Positions 1 through 10,607 of a DNA stretch of 64,000 nucleotides are shown in pieces. The notes beneath the pieces were generated by a model, which made no database searches, was not told the origin of the DNA, and saw nothing but the letters and a program-made list of their open reading frames with translations. The translations under genes were made by a program, and so were the position numbers. Source of the stretch: Budorcas taxicolor (Eukaryota > Chordata > Mammalia > Artiodactyla > Bovidae); NCBI RefSeq assembly GCF_023091745.1, contig NW_026292675.1, forward strand, positions 124,001 through 188,000. The letters are read 5' to 3'. How positions within the stretch are numbered: position 1 is the first letter of the stretch; each line of letters opens with the position of its first letter.

Positions 1-190
1 TCCATGGCAACACTAGAGAGGTATCCTCAGGTTCCGGCCCCGACTCCACACAAGGACTGAGGCCCCGGCATGGACGGGAGAGGAATCCCGAGAGGTCCCC
101 TAGCAGCTCGCATGGGGACTGGCCTTTCCTGAGGCCACCAGAGCGGGTCCCTGAGGTCCCCGTCGTAACTCGAGAAGACCTGCCGCTACT

Positions 191-407
191 CGAGAAAATC
201 CAGGAGGTTCTCCCCTCCAGGCGAGATGAGGCCCATTTCCGCTGAGGCGTCTCGAGGCTGATCACACCTCACCTCTGGAACTTCGAAAGGGTCCTTCACA
301 CCCTTGGTGCAAATCAAGAAGTTCCCCGACATACCCGTCTCCACTCGAGAGGAATCACGAGGGTCCCGCCCACATCCAGAGGAGCCCCGTTTCCGCCTCG
401 TAGCTCG
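191..407 (+). repeat. 31-bp subrepeat ladder inside the monomer (shown in M1)
   Basis: Related purine-rich cores start at 191 (cgagaaaatc), 222 (cgagatgagg), 253 (cgaggctgat), 284 (cgaaagggtc), 315 (caagaagttc), 346 (cgagaggaat) and 377 (cagaggagcc). Each step is exactly 31 bp. The ladder continues less regularly at about 406, 439, 468, 496, 527 and 557, with spacings of 28-33 bp. About 26 such subunits would make one 816-bp monomer. A 31-bp ancestral subunit is what I recall for bovine 1.715 and related ruminant satellite I, so this supports the family assignment. The same ladder repeats in every monomer. Confidence 0.85.
385..401 (-). other. CENP-B-box-like half match (reverse orientation), shown in M1
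   Basis: The 17-mer here contains cccgtttcc, a nine-base identity to the reverse complement of the mammalian CENP-B box. The other conserved end (cgaa) is not kept; the sequence reads ctcg there. About 6 of the 9 essential positions match. It repeats in almost every monomer; M70 has lost one c in it. CENP-B binding is not demonstrated and the match may be chance in GC-rich DNA. Confidence 0.2.
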
Positions 408-428
408 AGATGAGGGATCCTTTCCCTG

Positions 429-445
429 CTTCGTCGGGAAAGAGT
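429..445 (+). other. CENP-B-box-like half match (forward orientation), shown in M1
   Basis: The 17-mer cttcgtcgggaaagagt matches the human-type box at about 12 of 17 positions, including the ttcg core. It lacks the essential central a and two bases of the cggg core, so about 6 of 9 essential positions match. It lies 44 bp downstream of the reverse-oriented half match and recurs once per monomer. M21 (cttcttcggg) and M57 (cttcgataaag) carry mutated versions. It is a weak candidate binding site at best. Confidence 0.2.
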
Positions 446-633
446 TCCCGGCGTTCCCGTCGCATCTCAAGAGGAGGCCCTCTCAACAGGAACGGCGAGA
501 GGAACTCCAGGGTCGTGCCACCATTCCAAGAGTTCCCCAGATGTCTCAGTCCATTCCAGAGGAACCTCTTTTCCCTTCACCGGCTCGTCTTTCACGCCGA
601 GGATCGACTCCCACCAAGGTGGCACGTGGCACA

Positions 634-685
634 GCCCTGTGGGAAAGCCTCGTGGGAAAGCCTCGAGGGACAGCCTCGAGGGAAA
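634..685 (+). repeat. Four-copy 13-bp minirepeat within the monomer (shown in M1)
   Basis: Four contiguous 13-mers are visible: gccctgtgggaaa (634-646), gcctcgtgggaaa (647-659), gcctcgagggaca (660-672) and gcctcgagggaaa (673-685), followed by gcc. The last two differ at one base. The block is present in nearly all monomers and is the one place where a multi-base indel has occurred (M65 and M67 have three copies). This points to slippage or unequal pairing between the 13-mers. Confidence 0.9.
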
Positions 686-3600
686 GCCACAGATCCCTTG
701 ATCCACGTGACAGGAAGCGTGACACTACTGCTGCAGCTCGGGAGGAAAGCGCACGTGCATGCCCCCACTCGAGACGAGGCCTGACTCCCCTGGGGAGACT
801 CAGAAGCACCCCAAGATCCATGGCAACACTGGAGAGGAATCCTCAGGTTCCGGCCCCGACTCCACACAAGGACTGAGGCCCCGGCATGGACGGGAGAGGA
901 ATCCCGAGAGGTCCCCTAGCAACTCGCATGGGGACTGGCCTTTCCTGAGGCCACCAGAGCGGGTCCCTGAGGTCCCCGTCGTAACTCGAGAAGACCTGCC
1001 GCAACTCGAGAAAATCCAGGAGGTTCTCCCCTCCAGGCGAGATGAGGCCCATTTCCGCTGAGGCGTCTCGAGGCTGATCACACCTCACCTCTGGAACTTC
1101 GAAAGGGTCCTTCACACCCTTGGTGCAAATCAAGAAGTTCCCCGACCTAGCCGTCTCCACTCGAGAGGAATCACGAGGGTCCCGCCCACATCCAGAGGAG
1201 CCCCGTTTCCGCCTCGTAGCTCGAGATGAGGGATCCTTTCCCTGCTTCGTCGGGAAAGAGTTCCCGGCGTTCCCGTCGCATCTCAAGAGGAGGCCCTCTC
1301 AACAGGAACGGCGAGAGGAACTCCAGGGTCGTGCCACCATTCCAAGAGTCCCCCAGATGTCTCAGTCCATTCCAGAGGAACCTCTTTTCCCTTCACCGGC
1401 TTGTCTTTCACGCCGAGGATCGACTCCCACCAAGGTGGCACGTGGCACAGCCCTGTGGGAAAGCCTCGTGGGAAAGCCTCGAGGGACAGCCTCGAGGGAA
1501 AGCCACAGATCCCTTGATCCACGTGACAGGAAGCGTGACACTACTGCAGCAGCTCGGGAGGAAAGCGCACGTGCATGCCCCCTCTCGAGACGAGGCCTGA
1601 CTCCCCTGGGGAGACTCAGAAGCACCCCAAGATCCATGGCAACACTGGAGAGGAATCCTCAGGTTCCGGCCCCGACTCCACACAAGGACTGAGGCCCCGG
1701 CATGGACGGGAGAGGAATCCCGAGAGGCCCCCTAGCAACTCGCATGGGGACTGGCCTTTCCTGAGGCCACCAGAGCGGGTCCCTGAGGTCCCCGTCGTAA
1801 CTCGAGAAGACCTGCCGCAACTCGAGAAAATCCAGGAGGTTCTCCCCTCCAGGCGAGATGAGGCCCATTTCCGCTGAGGCGTCTCGAGGCTGATCACACC
1901 TCACCTCTGGAACTTCGAAAGGGTCCTTCACACCCTTGGTGCAAATCAAGAAGTTCCCCGACCTAGCCGTCTCCACTCGAGAGGAATCACGAGGGTCCCG
2001 CCCACATCCAGAGGAGCCCCGTTTCCGCCTCGTAGCTCGAGATGAGGGATCCTTTCCCTGCTTCGTCGGGAAAGAGTTCCCGGCGTTCCCGTCGCATCTC
2101 AAGAGGAGGCCCTCTCAACAGGAACGGCGAGAGGAACTCCAGGGTCGTGCCACCATTCCAAGAGTCCCCCAGATGTCTCAGTCCATTCCAGAGGAACCTC
2201 TTTTCCCTTCACCGGCTTGTCTTTCACGCCGAGGATCGACTCCCACCAAGGTGGCACGTGGCACAGCCCTGTGGGAAAGCCTCGTGGGAAAGCCTCGAGG
2301 GACAGCCTCGAGGGAAAGCCACAGATCCCTTGATCCACGTGACAGGAAGCGTGACACTACTGCTGCAGCTCGGGAGGAAAGCGCACGTGCATGCCCCCAC
2401 TCGAGACGAGGCCTGACTCCCCTGGGGAGACTCAGAAGCACCCCAAGATCCATGGCAACACTGGAGAGGAATCCTCAGGTTCCGGCCCCGACTCCACACA
2501 AGGACTGAGGCCCCGGCATGGACGGGAGAGGAATCCCGAGAGGTCCCCTAGCAACTCGCATGGGGACTGGCCTTTCCTGAGGCCACCAGAGCGGGTCCCT
2601 GAGGTCCCCGTCGTAACTCGAGAAGACCTGCCGCAACTCGAGAAAATCCAGGAGGTTCTCCCCTCCAGGCGAGATGAGGCCCATTTCCGCTGAGGCGTCT
2701 CGAGGCGGATCACACCTCACCTCTGGAACTTCGAAAGGGTCCTTCACACCCTTGGTGCAAATCAAGAAGTTCCCCGACCTAGCCGTCTCCACTCGAGAGG
2801 AATCACGAGGGTCCCGCCCACATCCAGAGGAGCCCCGTTTCCGCCTCGTAGCTCGAGATGAGGGATCCTTTCCCTGCTTCGTCGGGAAAGAGTTCCCGGC
2901 GTTCCCGTCGCATCTCAAGAGGAGGCCCTCTCAACAGGAACGGCGAGAGGAACTCCAGGGTCGTGCCACCATTCCAAGAGTCCCCCAGATGTCTCAGTCC
3001 ATTCCAGAGGAACCTCTTTTCCCTTCACCGGCTCGTCTTTCACGCCGAGGATCGACTCCCACCAAGGTGGCACGTGGCACAGCCCTGTGGGAAAGCCTCG
3101 TGGGAAAGCTTCGAGGGACAGCCTCGAGGGAAAGCCACAGATCCCTTGATCCACGTGACAGGAAGCGTGACACTACTGCTGCAGCTCGGGAGGAAAGCGC
3201 ACGTGCATGCCCCCACACGAGACGAGGCCTGACTCCCCTGGGGAGACTCAGAAGCACCCCAAGATCCATGGCAACACTGGAGAGGAATCCTCAGGTTCCG
3301 GTCCCGACTCCACACAAGGACTGAGGCCGCGGCATGGACGGGAGAGGAATCCCGAGCGGTCCCCTAGCAACTCGCATGGGGACTGGCCTTTCCTGAGGCC
3401 CCCAGAGCGGGTCCCTGAGGTCCCCGTCGTAACTCGAGAAGACCTGCCGCAACTCGAGAAAATCCAGGAGGTTCTCCCCTCCAGGCGAGATGAGGCCCAT
3501 TTCCGCTGTGGCGTCTCGAGGCTGATCACACCTCACCTCTGGAACTTCGAAAGGGTCCTTCACACCCTTGGTGCAAATCAAGAAGTTCCCCGACATACCC

Positions 3601-4896
3601 GTCTCCACTCGAGAGAAATCACGAGGGTCCCGCCCACATCCAGAGGAGCCCCGTTTCCGCCTCGTAGCTCGAGATGAGGGATCCTTTCCCTGCTTCGTCG
3701 GGAAAGAGTTCCCGGCGTTCCCGTCGCATCTCAAGAGGAGGCCCTCTCAACAGGAACGGCGAGAGGAACTCCAGGGTCGTGCCACCATTCCAAGAGTCCC
3801 CCAGATGTCTCAGTCCATTCCAGAGGAACCTCTTTTCCCTTCACCGGCTCGTCTTTCACGCCGAGGATCGACTCCCACCAAGGTGGCACGTGGCACAGCC
3901 CTGTGGGAAAGCCTCGTGGGAAAGCCTCGAGGGACAGCCTCGAGGGAAAGCCACAGATCCCTTGATCCACGTGACAGGAAGCGTGACACTACTGCTGCAG
4001 CTCGGGAGGAAAGCGCACGTGCATGCCCCCACTCGAGACGAGGCCTGACTCCCCTGGGGAGACTCAGAAGCACCCCAAGATCCATGGCAACACTGGAGAG
4101 GAATCCTCAGGTTCCGGCCCCGACTCCACACAAGGACTGAGGCCCCGGCATGGACGGGAGAGGAATCCCGAGAGGTCCCCTAGCAACTCGCATGGGGACT
4201 GGCCTTTCCTGAGGCCACCAGAGCGGGTCCCTGAGGTCCCCGTCGTAACTCGAGAAGACCTGCCGCAACTCGAGAAAATCCAGGAGGTTCTCCCCTCCAG
4301 GCGAGATGAGGCCCATTTCCGCTGAGGCGTCTCGAGGCGGATCACACCTCACCTCTGGAACTTCGAAAGGGTCCTTCACACCCTTGGTGCAAATCAAGAA
4401 GTTCCCCGACCTAGCCGTCTCCACTCGAGAGGAATCACGAGGGTCCCGCCCACATCCAGAGGAGCCCCGTTTCCGCCTCGTAGCTCGAGATGAGGGATCC
4501 TTTCCCTGCTTCGTCGGGAAAGAGTGCCCGGCGTTCCCGTCGCATCTCAAGAGGAGGCCCTCTCAACAGGAACGGCGAGAGGAACTCCAGGGTCGTGCCA
4601 CCATTCCAAGAGTCCCCCAGATGTCTCAGTCCATTCCAGAGGAACCTCTTTTCCCTTCACCGGCTCGTCTTTCACGCCGAGGATCGACTCCCACCAAGGT
4701 GGCACGTGGCACAGCCCTGTGGGAAAGCCTCGTGCGAAAGCCTCGAGGGACAGCCTCGAGGGAAAGCCACAGATCCCTTGATCCACGTGACAGGAAGCGT
4801 GACACTACTGCTGCAGCTCGGGAGGAAAGCGCACGTGCATGCCCCCACTCGAGACGAGGCCTGACTCCCCTGGGGAGACTCAGAAGCACCCCAAGA

Positions 4897-6527
4897 TCCA
4901 TGGCAACACTGGAGAGGAATCCTCAGGTTCCGGCCCCGACTCCACACAAGGACTGAGGCCCCGGCATGGACGGGAGAGGAATCCCGAGAGGTCCCCTAGC
5001 AACTCGCATGGGGACTGGCCTTTCCTGAGGCCACCAGAGCGGGTCCCTGAGGTCCCCGTCATAACTCGAGAAGACCTGCCGCAACTCGAGAAAATCCAGG
5101 AGGTTCTCCCCTCCAGGCGAGATGAGGCCCATTTCCGCTGAGGCGTCTCGAGGCTGATCACACCTCACCTCTGGAACTTCGAAAGGGTCCTTCACACCCT
5201 TGGTGCAAATCAAGAAGTTTCCCGACCTAGCCGTCTCCACTCGAGAGGAATCACGAGGGTCCCGCCCACATCCAGAGGAGCCCCGTTTCCGCCTCGTAGC
5301 TCGAGATGAGGGATCCTTTCCCTGCTTCGTCGGGAAAGAGTTCCCGGCGTTCCCGTCGCATCTCAAGAGGAGGCCCTCTCAACAGGAATGGCGAGAGGAA
5401 CTCCAGGGTCGTGCCACCATTCCAAGAGTCCCCCAGATGTCTCAGTCCATTCCAGAGGAACCTCTTTTCCCTTCACCGGCTCGTCTTTCACGCCGAGGAT
5501 CGACTCCCACCAAGGTGGCAAGTGGCACAGCCCTGTGGGAAAGCCTCGTGGGAAAGCCTCGAGGGACAGCCTCGAGGGAAAGCCACAGATCCCTTGATCC
5601 ACGTGACAGGAAGCGTGACACTACTGCTGCAGCTCGGGACGAAAGCGCACGTGCATGCCCCCACTCGGGACGAGGCCTGACTCCCCTGGGGAGACTCAGA
5701 AGCACCCCAAGATCCATGGCAACACTGGAGAGGTATCCTCAGGTTCCGGCCCCGACTTCACACATGGACTGAGGCCCCGGCATGGACGGGAGAGGAATCC
5801 CGAGAGGTCCCCTAGCAGCTCGCATGGGGACTGGCCTTTCCTGAGGCCACCAGAGCGGGTCCCTGAGGTCCCGTCGTAACTCGAGAAGACCTGCCGCAAC
5901 TCGAGAAAATCCAGGAGGTTCTCCCCTCCAGGCGAGATGAGGCCCATTTCCGCTGAGGCGTCTCGAGGCTGATCACACCTCACCTCTGGAACTTCGAAAG
6001 GGTCCTTCACACCCTTGGTGCAAATCAAGAAGTTCCCCGACCTAGCCGTCTCCACTCGAGAGGAATCACGAGGGTCCCGCCCACATCCAGAGGAGCCCCG
6101 TTTCCGCCTCGTAGCTCGAGATGAGGGATCCTTTCCCTGCTTCGTCGGGAAAGAGTTCCCGGCGTTCCCGTCGCATCTCAAGAGGAGGCCCTCTCAACAG
6201 GAACGGCGAGAGGAACTCCAGGGTCGTGCCACCATTCCAAGAGTCCCCCAGATGTCTCAGTCCATTCCAGAGGAACCTCTTTTCCCTTCACCGGCTCGTC
6301 TTTCACGCCGAGGATCGACTCCCACCAAGGTGGCACGTGGCACAGCCCTGTGGGAAAGCCTCGTGGGAAAGCCTCGAGGGACAGCCTCGAGGGAAAGCCA
6401 CAGATCCCTTGATCCACGTGACAGGAAGCGTGACACTACTGCTGCAGCTCGGGAGGAAAGCGCACGTGCAGGCCCCCACTCGAGACGAGGCCTGACTCCC
6501 CTGGGGAGACTCAGAAGCACCCCAAGA
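4897..6527 (+). repeat. Satellite block M7-M8 with linked 'B' variant haplotype
   Basis: M7 (4897-5712) has gtccccgtcataac, ggcaagtggc, gctcgggacg and cccactcggg at its 3' end. M8 (5713-6527, 815 bp) continues with aggtatcc, acttcacac, agcagctcg and a one-base deletion in the c-run at about 5871 (gaggtcccgtcg). This linked set of variants, from about 5640 to 5873, is called haplotype B here. It recurs in four other places. Confidence 0.92.
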
Positions 6528-9500
6528 TCCATGGCAACACTGGAGAGGAATCCTCAGGTTCCGGCCCCGACTCCACACAAGGACTGAGGCACCGGCATGG
6601 ACGGGAGAGGAATCCCGAGTGGTCCCCTAGCAACTCGCATGGGGACTGGCCTTTCCTGAGGCCACCAGAGCGGGTCCCTGAGGTCCCCGTCGTAACTCGA
6701 GAAGACCTGCCGCAACTCGAGAAAATCCAGGAGGTTCTCCCCTCCAGGCGAGATGAGGCCCATTTCCGCTGAGGCGTCTCGAGGCTGATCACACCTCACC
6801 TCTGGAACTTCGAAAGGGTCCTTCACACCCTTGGTGCAAATCAAGAAGTTCCCCGACCTAGCCGTCTCCACTCGAGAGGAATCACGAGGGTCCCGCCCAC
6901 ATCCAGAGGAGCCCCGTTTCCGCCTCGTAGCTCGAGATGAGGGATCCTTTCCCTGCTTCGTCGGGAAAGAGTTCCCGGCGTTCCCGTCGCATCTCAAGAG
7001 GAGGCCCTCTCAACAGGGACGGCGAGAGGAACTCCAGGGTCGTGCCACCATTCCAAGAGTCCCCCAGATGTCTCAGTCCATTCCAGAGGAACCTCTTTTC
7101 CCTTCACCGGCTCGTCTTTCACGCCGAGGATCGACTCCCACCAAGGTGGCACGTGGCACAGCCCTGTGGGAAAGCCTCGTGGGAAAGCCTCGAGGGACAG
7201 CCTCGAGGGAAAGCCACAGATCCCTTGATCCACGTGACAGGAAGCTTGACACTACTGCTGCAGCTCGGGAGGAAAGCGCACGTGCATGCCCCCACTCGAG
7301 ACGAGGCCTGACTCCCCTGGGGAGACTCAGAAGCACCCCAAGATCCATGGCAACACTGGAGAGGAATCCTCAGGTTCCGGCCCCGACTCCACACAAGGAC
7401 TGAGGCCCCGGCATGGACGGGAGAGGAATCCCGAGAGGTCCCCTAGCAACTCGCATGGGGACTGGCCTTTCCTGAGGCCACCAGAGCGGGTCCCTGAGGT
7501 CCCCGTCGTAACTCGAGAAGACCTGCCGCAACTCGAGAAAATCCAGGAGGTTCTCCCCTCCAGGCGAGATGAGGCCCATTTCCGCTGAGGCGTCTCGAGG
7601 CTGATCACACCTCACCTCTGGAACTTCGAAAGGGTCCTTCACACCCTTGGTGCGAATCAAGAAGTTCCCCGACCTAGCCGTCTCCACTCGAGAGGAATCA
7701 CGAGGGTCCCGCCCACATCCAGAGGAGCCCCGTTTCCGCCTCGTAGCTCGAGATGAGGGATCCTTTCCCTGCTTCGTCGGGAAAGAGTTCCCGGCGTTCC
7801 CGTCGCATCTCAAGAGGAGGCCCTCTCAACAGGAACGGCGAGAGGAACTCCAGGGTCGTGCCACCATTCCAAGAGTCCCCCAGATGTCTCAGTCCATTCC
7901 AGAGGAACCTCTTTTCCCTTCACCGGCTCGTCTTTCACGCCGAGGATCGACTCCCACCAAGGTGGCACGTGGCACAGCCCTGTGGGAAAGCCTCGCGGGA
8001 AAGCCTCGAGGGACAGCCTCGAGGGAAAGCCACAGATCCCTTGATCCACGTGACAGGAAGCGTGACACTACTGCTGCAGCTCGGGAGGAAAGCGCACGTG
8101 CATGCCCCCACTCGAGACGAGGCCTGACTCCCCTGGGGAGTCTCAGAAGCACCCCAAGATCCATGGCAACACTGGAGAGGAATCCTCAGGTTCCGGCCCC
8201 GACTCCACACAAGGACTGAGGCCCCGGCATGGACGGGAGAGGAATCCCGAGAGGTCCCCTAGCAACTCGCATGGGGACTGGCCTTTCCTGAGGCCACCAG
8301 AGCGGGTCCCTGAGGTCCCCGTCGTAACTCGAGAAGACCTGCCGCAACTCGAGAAAATCCAGGAGGTTCTCCCCTCCAGGCGAGATGAGGCCCATTTCCG
8401 CTGAGGCGTCTCGAGGCTGATCACACCTCACCTCTGGAACTTCGAAAGGGTCCTTCACACCCTTGGTGCAAATCAAGAAGTTCCCCGACCTAGCCGTCTC
8501 CACTCGAGAGGAATCACGAGGGTCCCGCCCACATCCAGAGGAGCCCCGTTTCCGCCTCGTAGCTCGAGATGAGGGATCCTTTCCCTGCTTCGTCGGGAAA
8601 GAGTTCCCGGCGTTCCCATCGCATCTCAAGAGGAGGCCCTCTCAACAGGGACGGCGAGAGGAACTCCAGGGTCGTGCCACCATTCCAAGAGTCCCCCAGA
8701 TGTCTCAGTCCATTCCAGAGGAACCTCTTTTCCCTTCACCGGCTCGTCTTTCACGCCGAGGATCGACTCCCACCAAGGTGGCACGTGGCACAGCCCTGTG
8801 GGAAAGCCTCGTGGGAAAGCCTCGAGGGACAGCCTCGAGGGAAAGCCACAGATCCCTTGATCCACGTGACAGGAAGCTTGACACTACTGCTGCAGCTCGG
8901 GAGGAAAGCGCACGTGCATGCCCCCACTCGAGACGAGGCCTGACTCCCCTGGGGAGACTCAGAAGCACCCCAAGATCCATGGCAACACTGGAGAGGAATC
9001 CTCAGGTTCCGGCCCCGACTCCACACAAGGACTGAGGCCCCGGCATGGACGGGAGAGGAATCCCGAGAGGTCCCCTAGCAACTCGCATGGGGACTGGCCT
9101 TTCCTGAGGCCACCAGAGCGGGTCCCTGAGGTCCCCGTCGTAACTCGAGAAGACCTGCCGCAACTCGAGAAAATCCAGGAGGTTCTCCCCTCCAGGCGAG
9201 ATGAGGCCCATTTCCGCTGAGGCGTCTCGAGGCTGATCACACCTCACCTCTGGAACTTCGAAAGGGTCCTTCACACCCTTGGTGCGAATCAAGAAGTTCC
9301 CCGACCTAGCCGTCTCCACTCGAGAGGAATCACGAGGGTCCCGCCCACATCCAGAGGAGCCCCGTTTCCGCCTCGTAGCTCGAGATGAGGGATCCTTTCC
9401 CTGCTTCGTCGGGAAAGAGTTCCCGGCGTTCCCGTCGCATCTCAAGAGGAGGCCCTCTCAACAGGAACGGCGAGAGGAACTCCAGGGTCGTGCCACCATT

Positions 9501-10607
9501 CCAAGAGTCCCCCAGATGTCTCAGTCCATTCCAGAGGAACCTCTTTTCCCTTCACCGGCTCGTCTTTCACGCCGAGGATCGACTCCCACCAAGGTGGCAC
9601 GTGGCACAGCCCTGTGGGAAAGCCTCGCGGGAAAGCCTCGAGGGACAGCCTCGAGGGAAAGCCACAGATCCCTTGATCCACGTGACAGGAAGCGTGACAC
9701 TACTGCTGCAGCTCGGGAGGAAAGCGCACGTGCATGCCCCCACTCGAGACGAGGCCTGACTCCCCTGGGGAGTCTCAGAAGCACCCCAAGATCCATGGCA
9801 ACACTGGAGAGGAATCCTCAGGTTCCGGCCCCGACTCCACACAAGGACTGAGGCCCCGGCATGGACGGGAGAGGAATCCCGAGAGGTCCCCTAGCAACTC
9901 GCATGGGGACTGGCCTTTCCTGAGGCCACCAGAGCGGGTCCCTGAGGTCCCCGTCGTAACTCGAGAAGACCTGCCGCAACTCGAGAAAATCCAGGAGGTT
10001 CTCCCCTCCAGGCGAGATGAGGCCCATTTCCGCTGAGGCGTCTCGAGGCTGATCACACCTCACCTCTGGAACTTCGAAAGGGTCCTTCACACCATTGGTG
10101 CGAATCAAGAAGTTCCCCGACCTAGCCGTCTCCACTCGAGAGGAATCACGAGGGTCCCGCCCACATCCAGAGGAGCCCCGTTTCCGCCTCGTAGCTCGAG
10201 ATGAGGGATCCTTTCCCTGCTTCGTCGGGAAAGAGTTCCCGGCGTTCCCGTCGCATCTCAAGAGGAGGCCCTCTCAACAGGAACGGCGAGAGGAACTCCA
10301 GGGTCGTGCCACCATTCCAAGAGTCCCCCAGATGTCTCAGTCCATTCCAGAGGAACCTCTTTTCCCTTCACCGGCTCGTCTTTCACGCCGAGGATCGACT
10401 CCCACCAAGGTGGCACGTGGCACAGCCCTGTGGGAAAGCCTCGCGGGAAAGCCTCGAGGGACAGCCTCGAGGGAAAGCCACAGATCCCTTGATCCACGTG
10501 ACAGGAAGCGTGACACTACTGCTGCAGCTCGGGAGGAAAGCGCACGTGCATGCCCCCACTCGAGACGAGGCCTGACTCCCCTGGGGAGTCTCAGAAGCAC
10601 CCCAAGA
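6528..10607 (+). repeat. Satellite block M9-M13 with duplicated dimer
   Basis: M9 (6528) and M11 (8160) share caacagggacgg and ggaagcttgac. M10 (7344), M12 (8976) and M13 (9792) share ttggtgcgaatc (M13: attggtgcgaatc), cctcgcgggaaag and ggggagtctcag. The order is a-b-a-b-b with a 1632-bp dimer period. M9 alone has gaggcaccgg and gagtggtcc; M11 alone has cccatcgcatc. The sharing indicates a recent dimer duplication followed by duplication of the second member. Confidence 0.93.

Larger units (their letters stand above)
1..4896 (+). repeat. Satellite block M1-M6
   Basis: Six 816-bp monomers start at 1, 817, 1633, 2449, 3265 and 4081. M1 carries aggtatcc, agcagctcg and gacatacccg. M2 and M3 share ggcttgtc; M2 also has actgcagcagctc. 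M4 and M6 share cgaggcggatc, and M4 has cccacacgagac. M5 has gtcccgactc, gaggccgcgg, gaggccccc, a ctgtgg change near 3507 and gacatacccg. The M4/M5 pattern reappears 50 units later at M55/M56. Confidence 0.93.

Noticed and set aside
120..137. Possible hairpin TGGCCT...AGGCCA as terminator or regulatory stem
   Set aside because: Six-bp arms with a six-base loop, no following t-run and no gene nearby. It is simply one part of the repeated unit.
191..590. CRISPR-like periodicity (similar short cores every 31 bp)
   Set aside because: The cores are degenerate, the intervening sequences are themselves related, and the whole set repeats every 816 bp. This is satellite substructure, with no leader, spacers or cas genes.
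304..876. Recurrent 190-codon plus-strand ORF (TTG start) in most monomers, extended to 216 codons where cgaggcggatc removes an in-frame stop
   Set aside because: It is one of about eight overlapping ORFs per monomer in different frames. It begins with a non-ATG codon, has no recognisable domain, is rich in Arg, Ser, Pro and Glu as expected from the 31-bp repeat, and is frequently broken or altered by indels (M21, M45, M65, M67).
843..1286. Recurrent 147-codon minus-strand ORF
   Set aside because: Complementary-strand reading of the same satellite. It overlaps the plus-strand ORFs, has no homology I recognise, and is explained by the low stop frequency of CpG-rich DNA.
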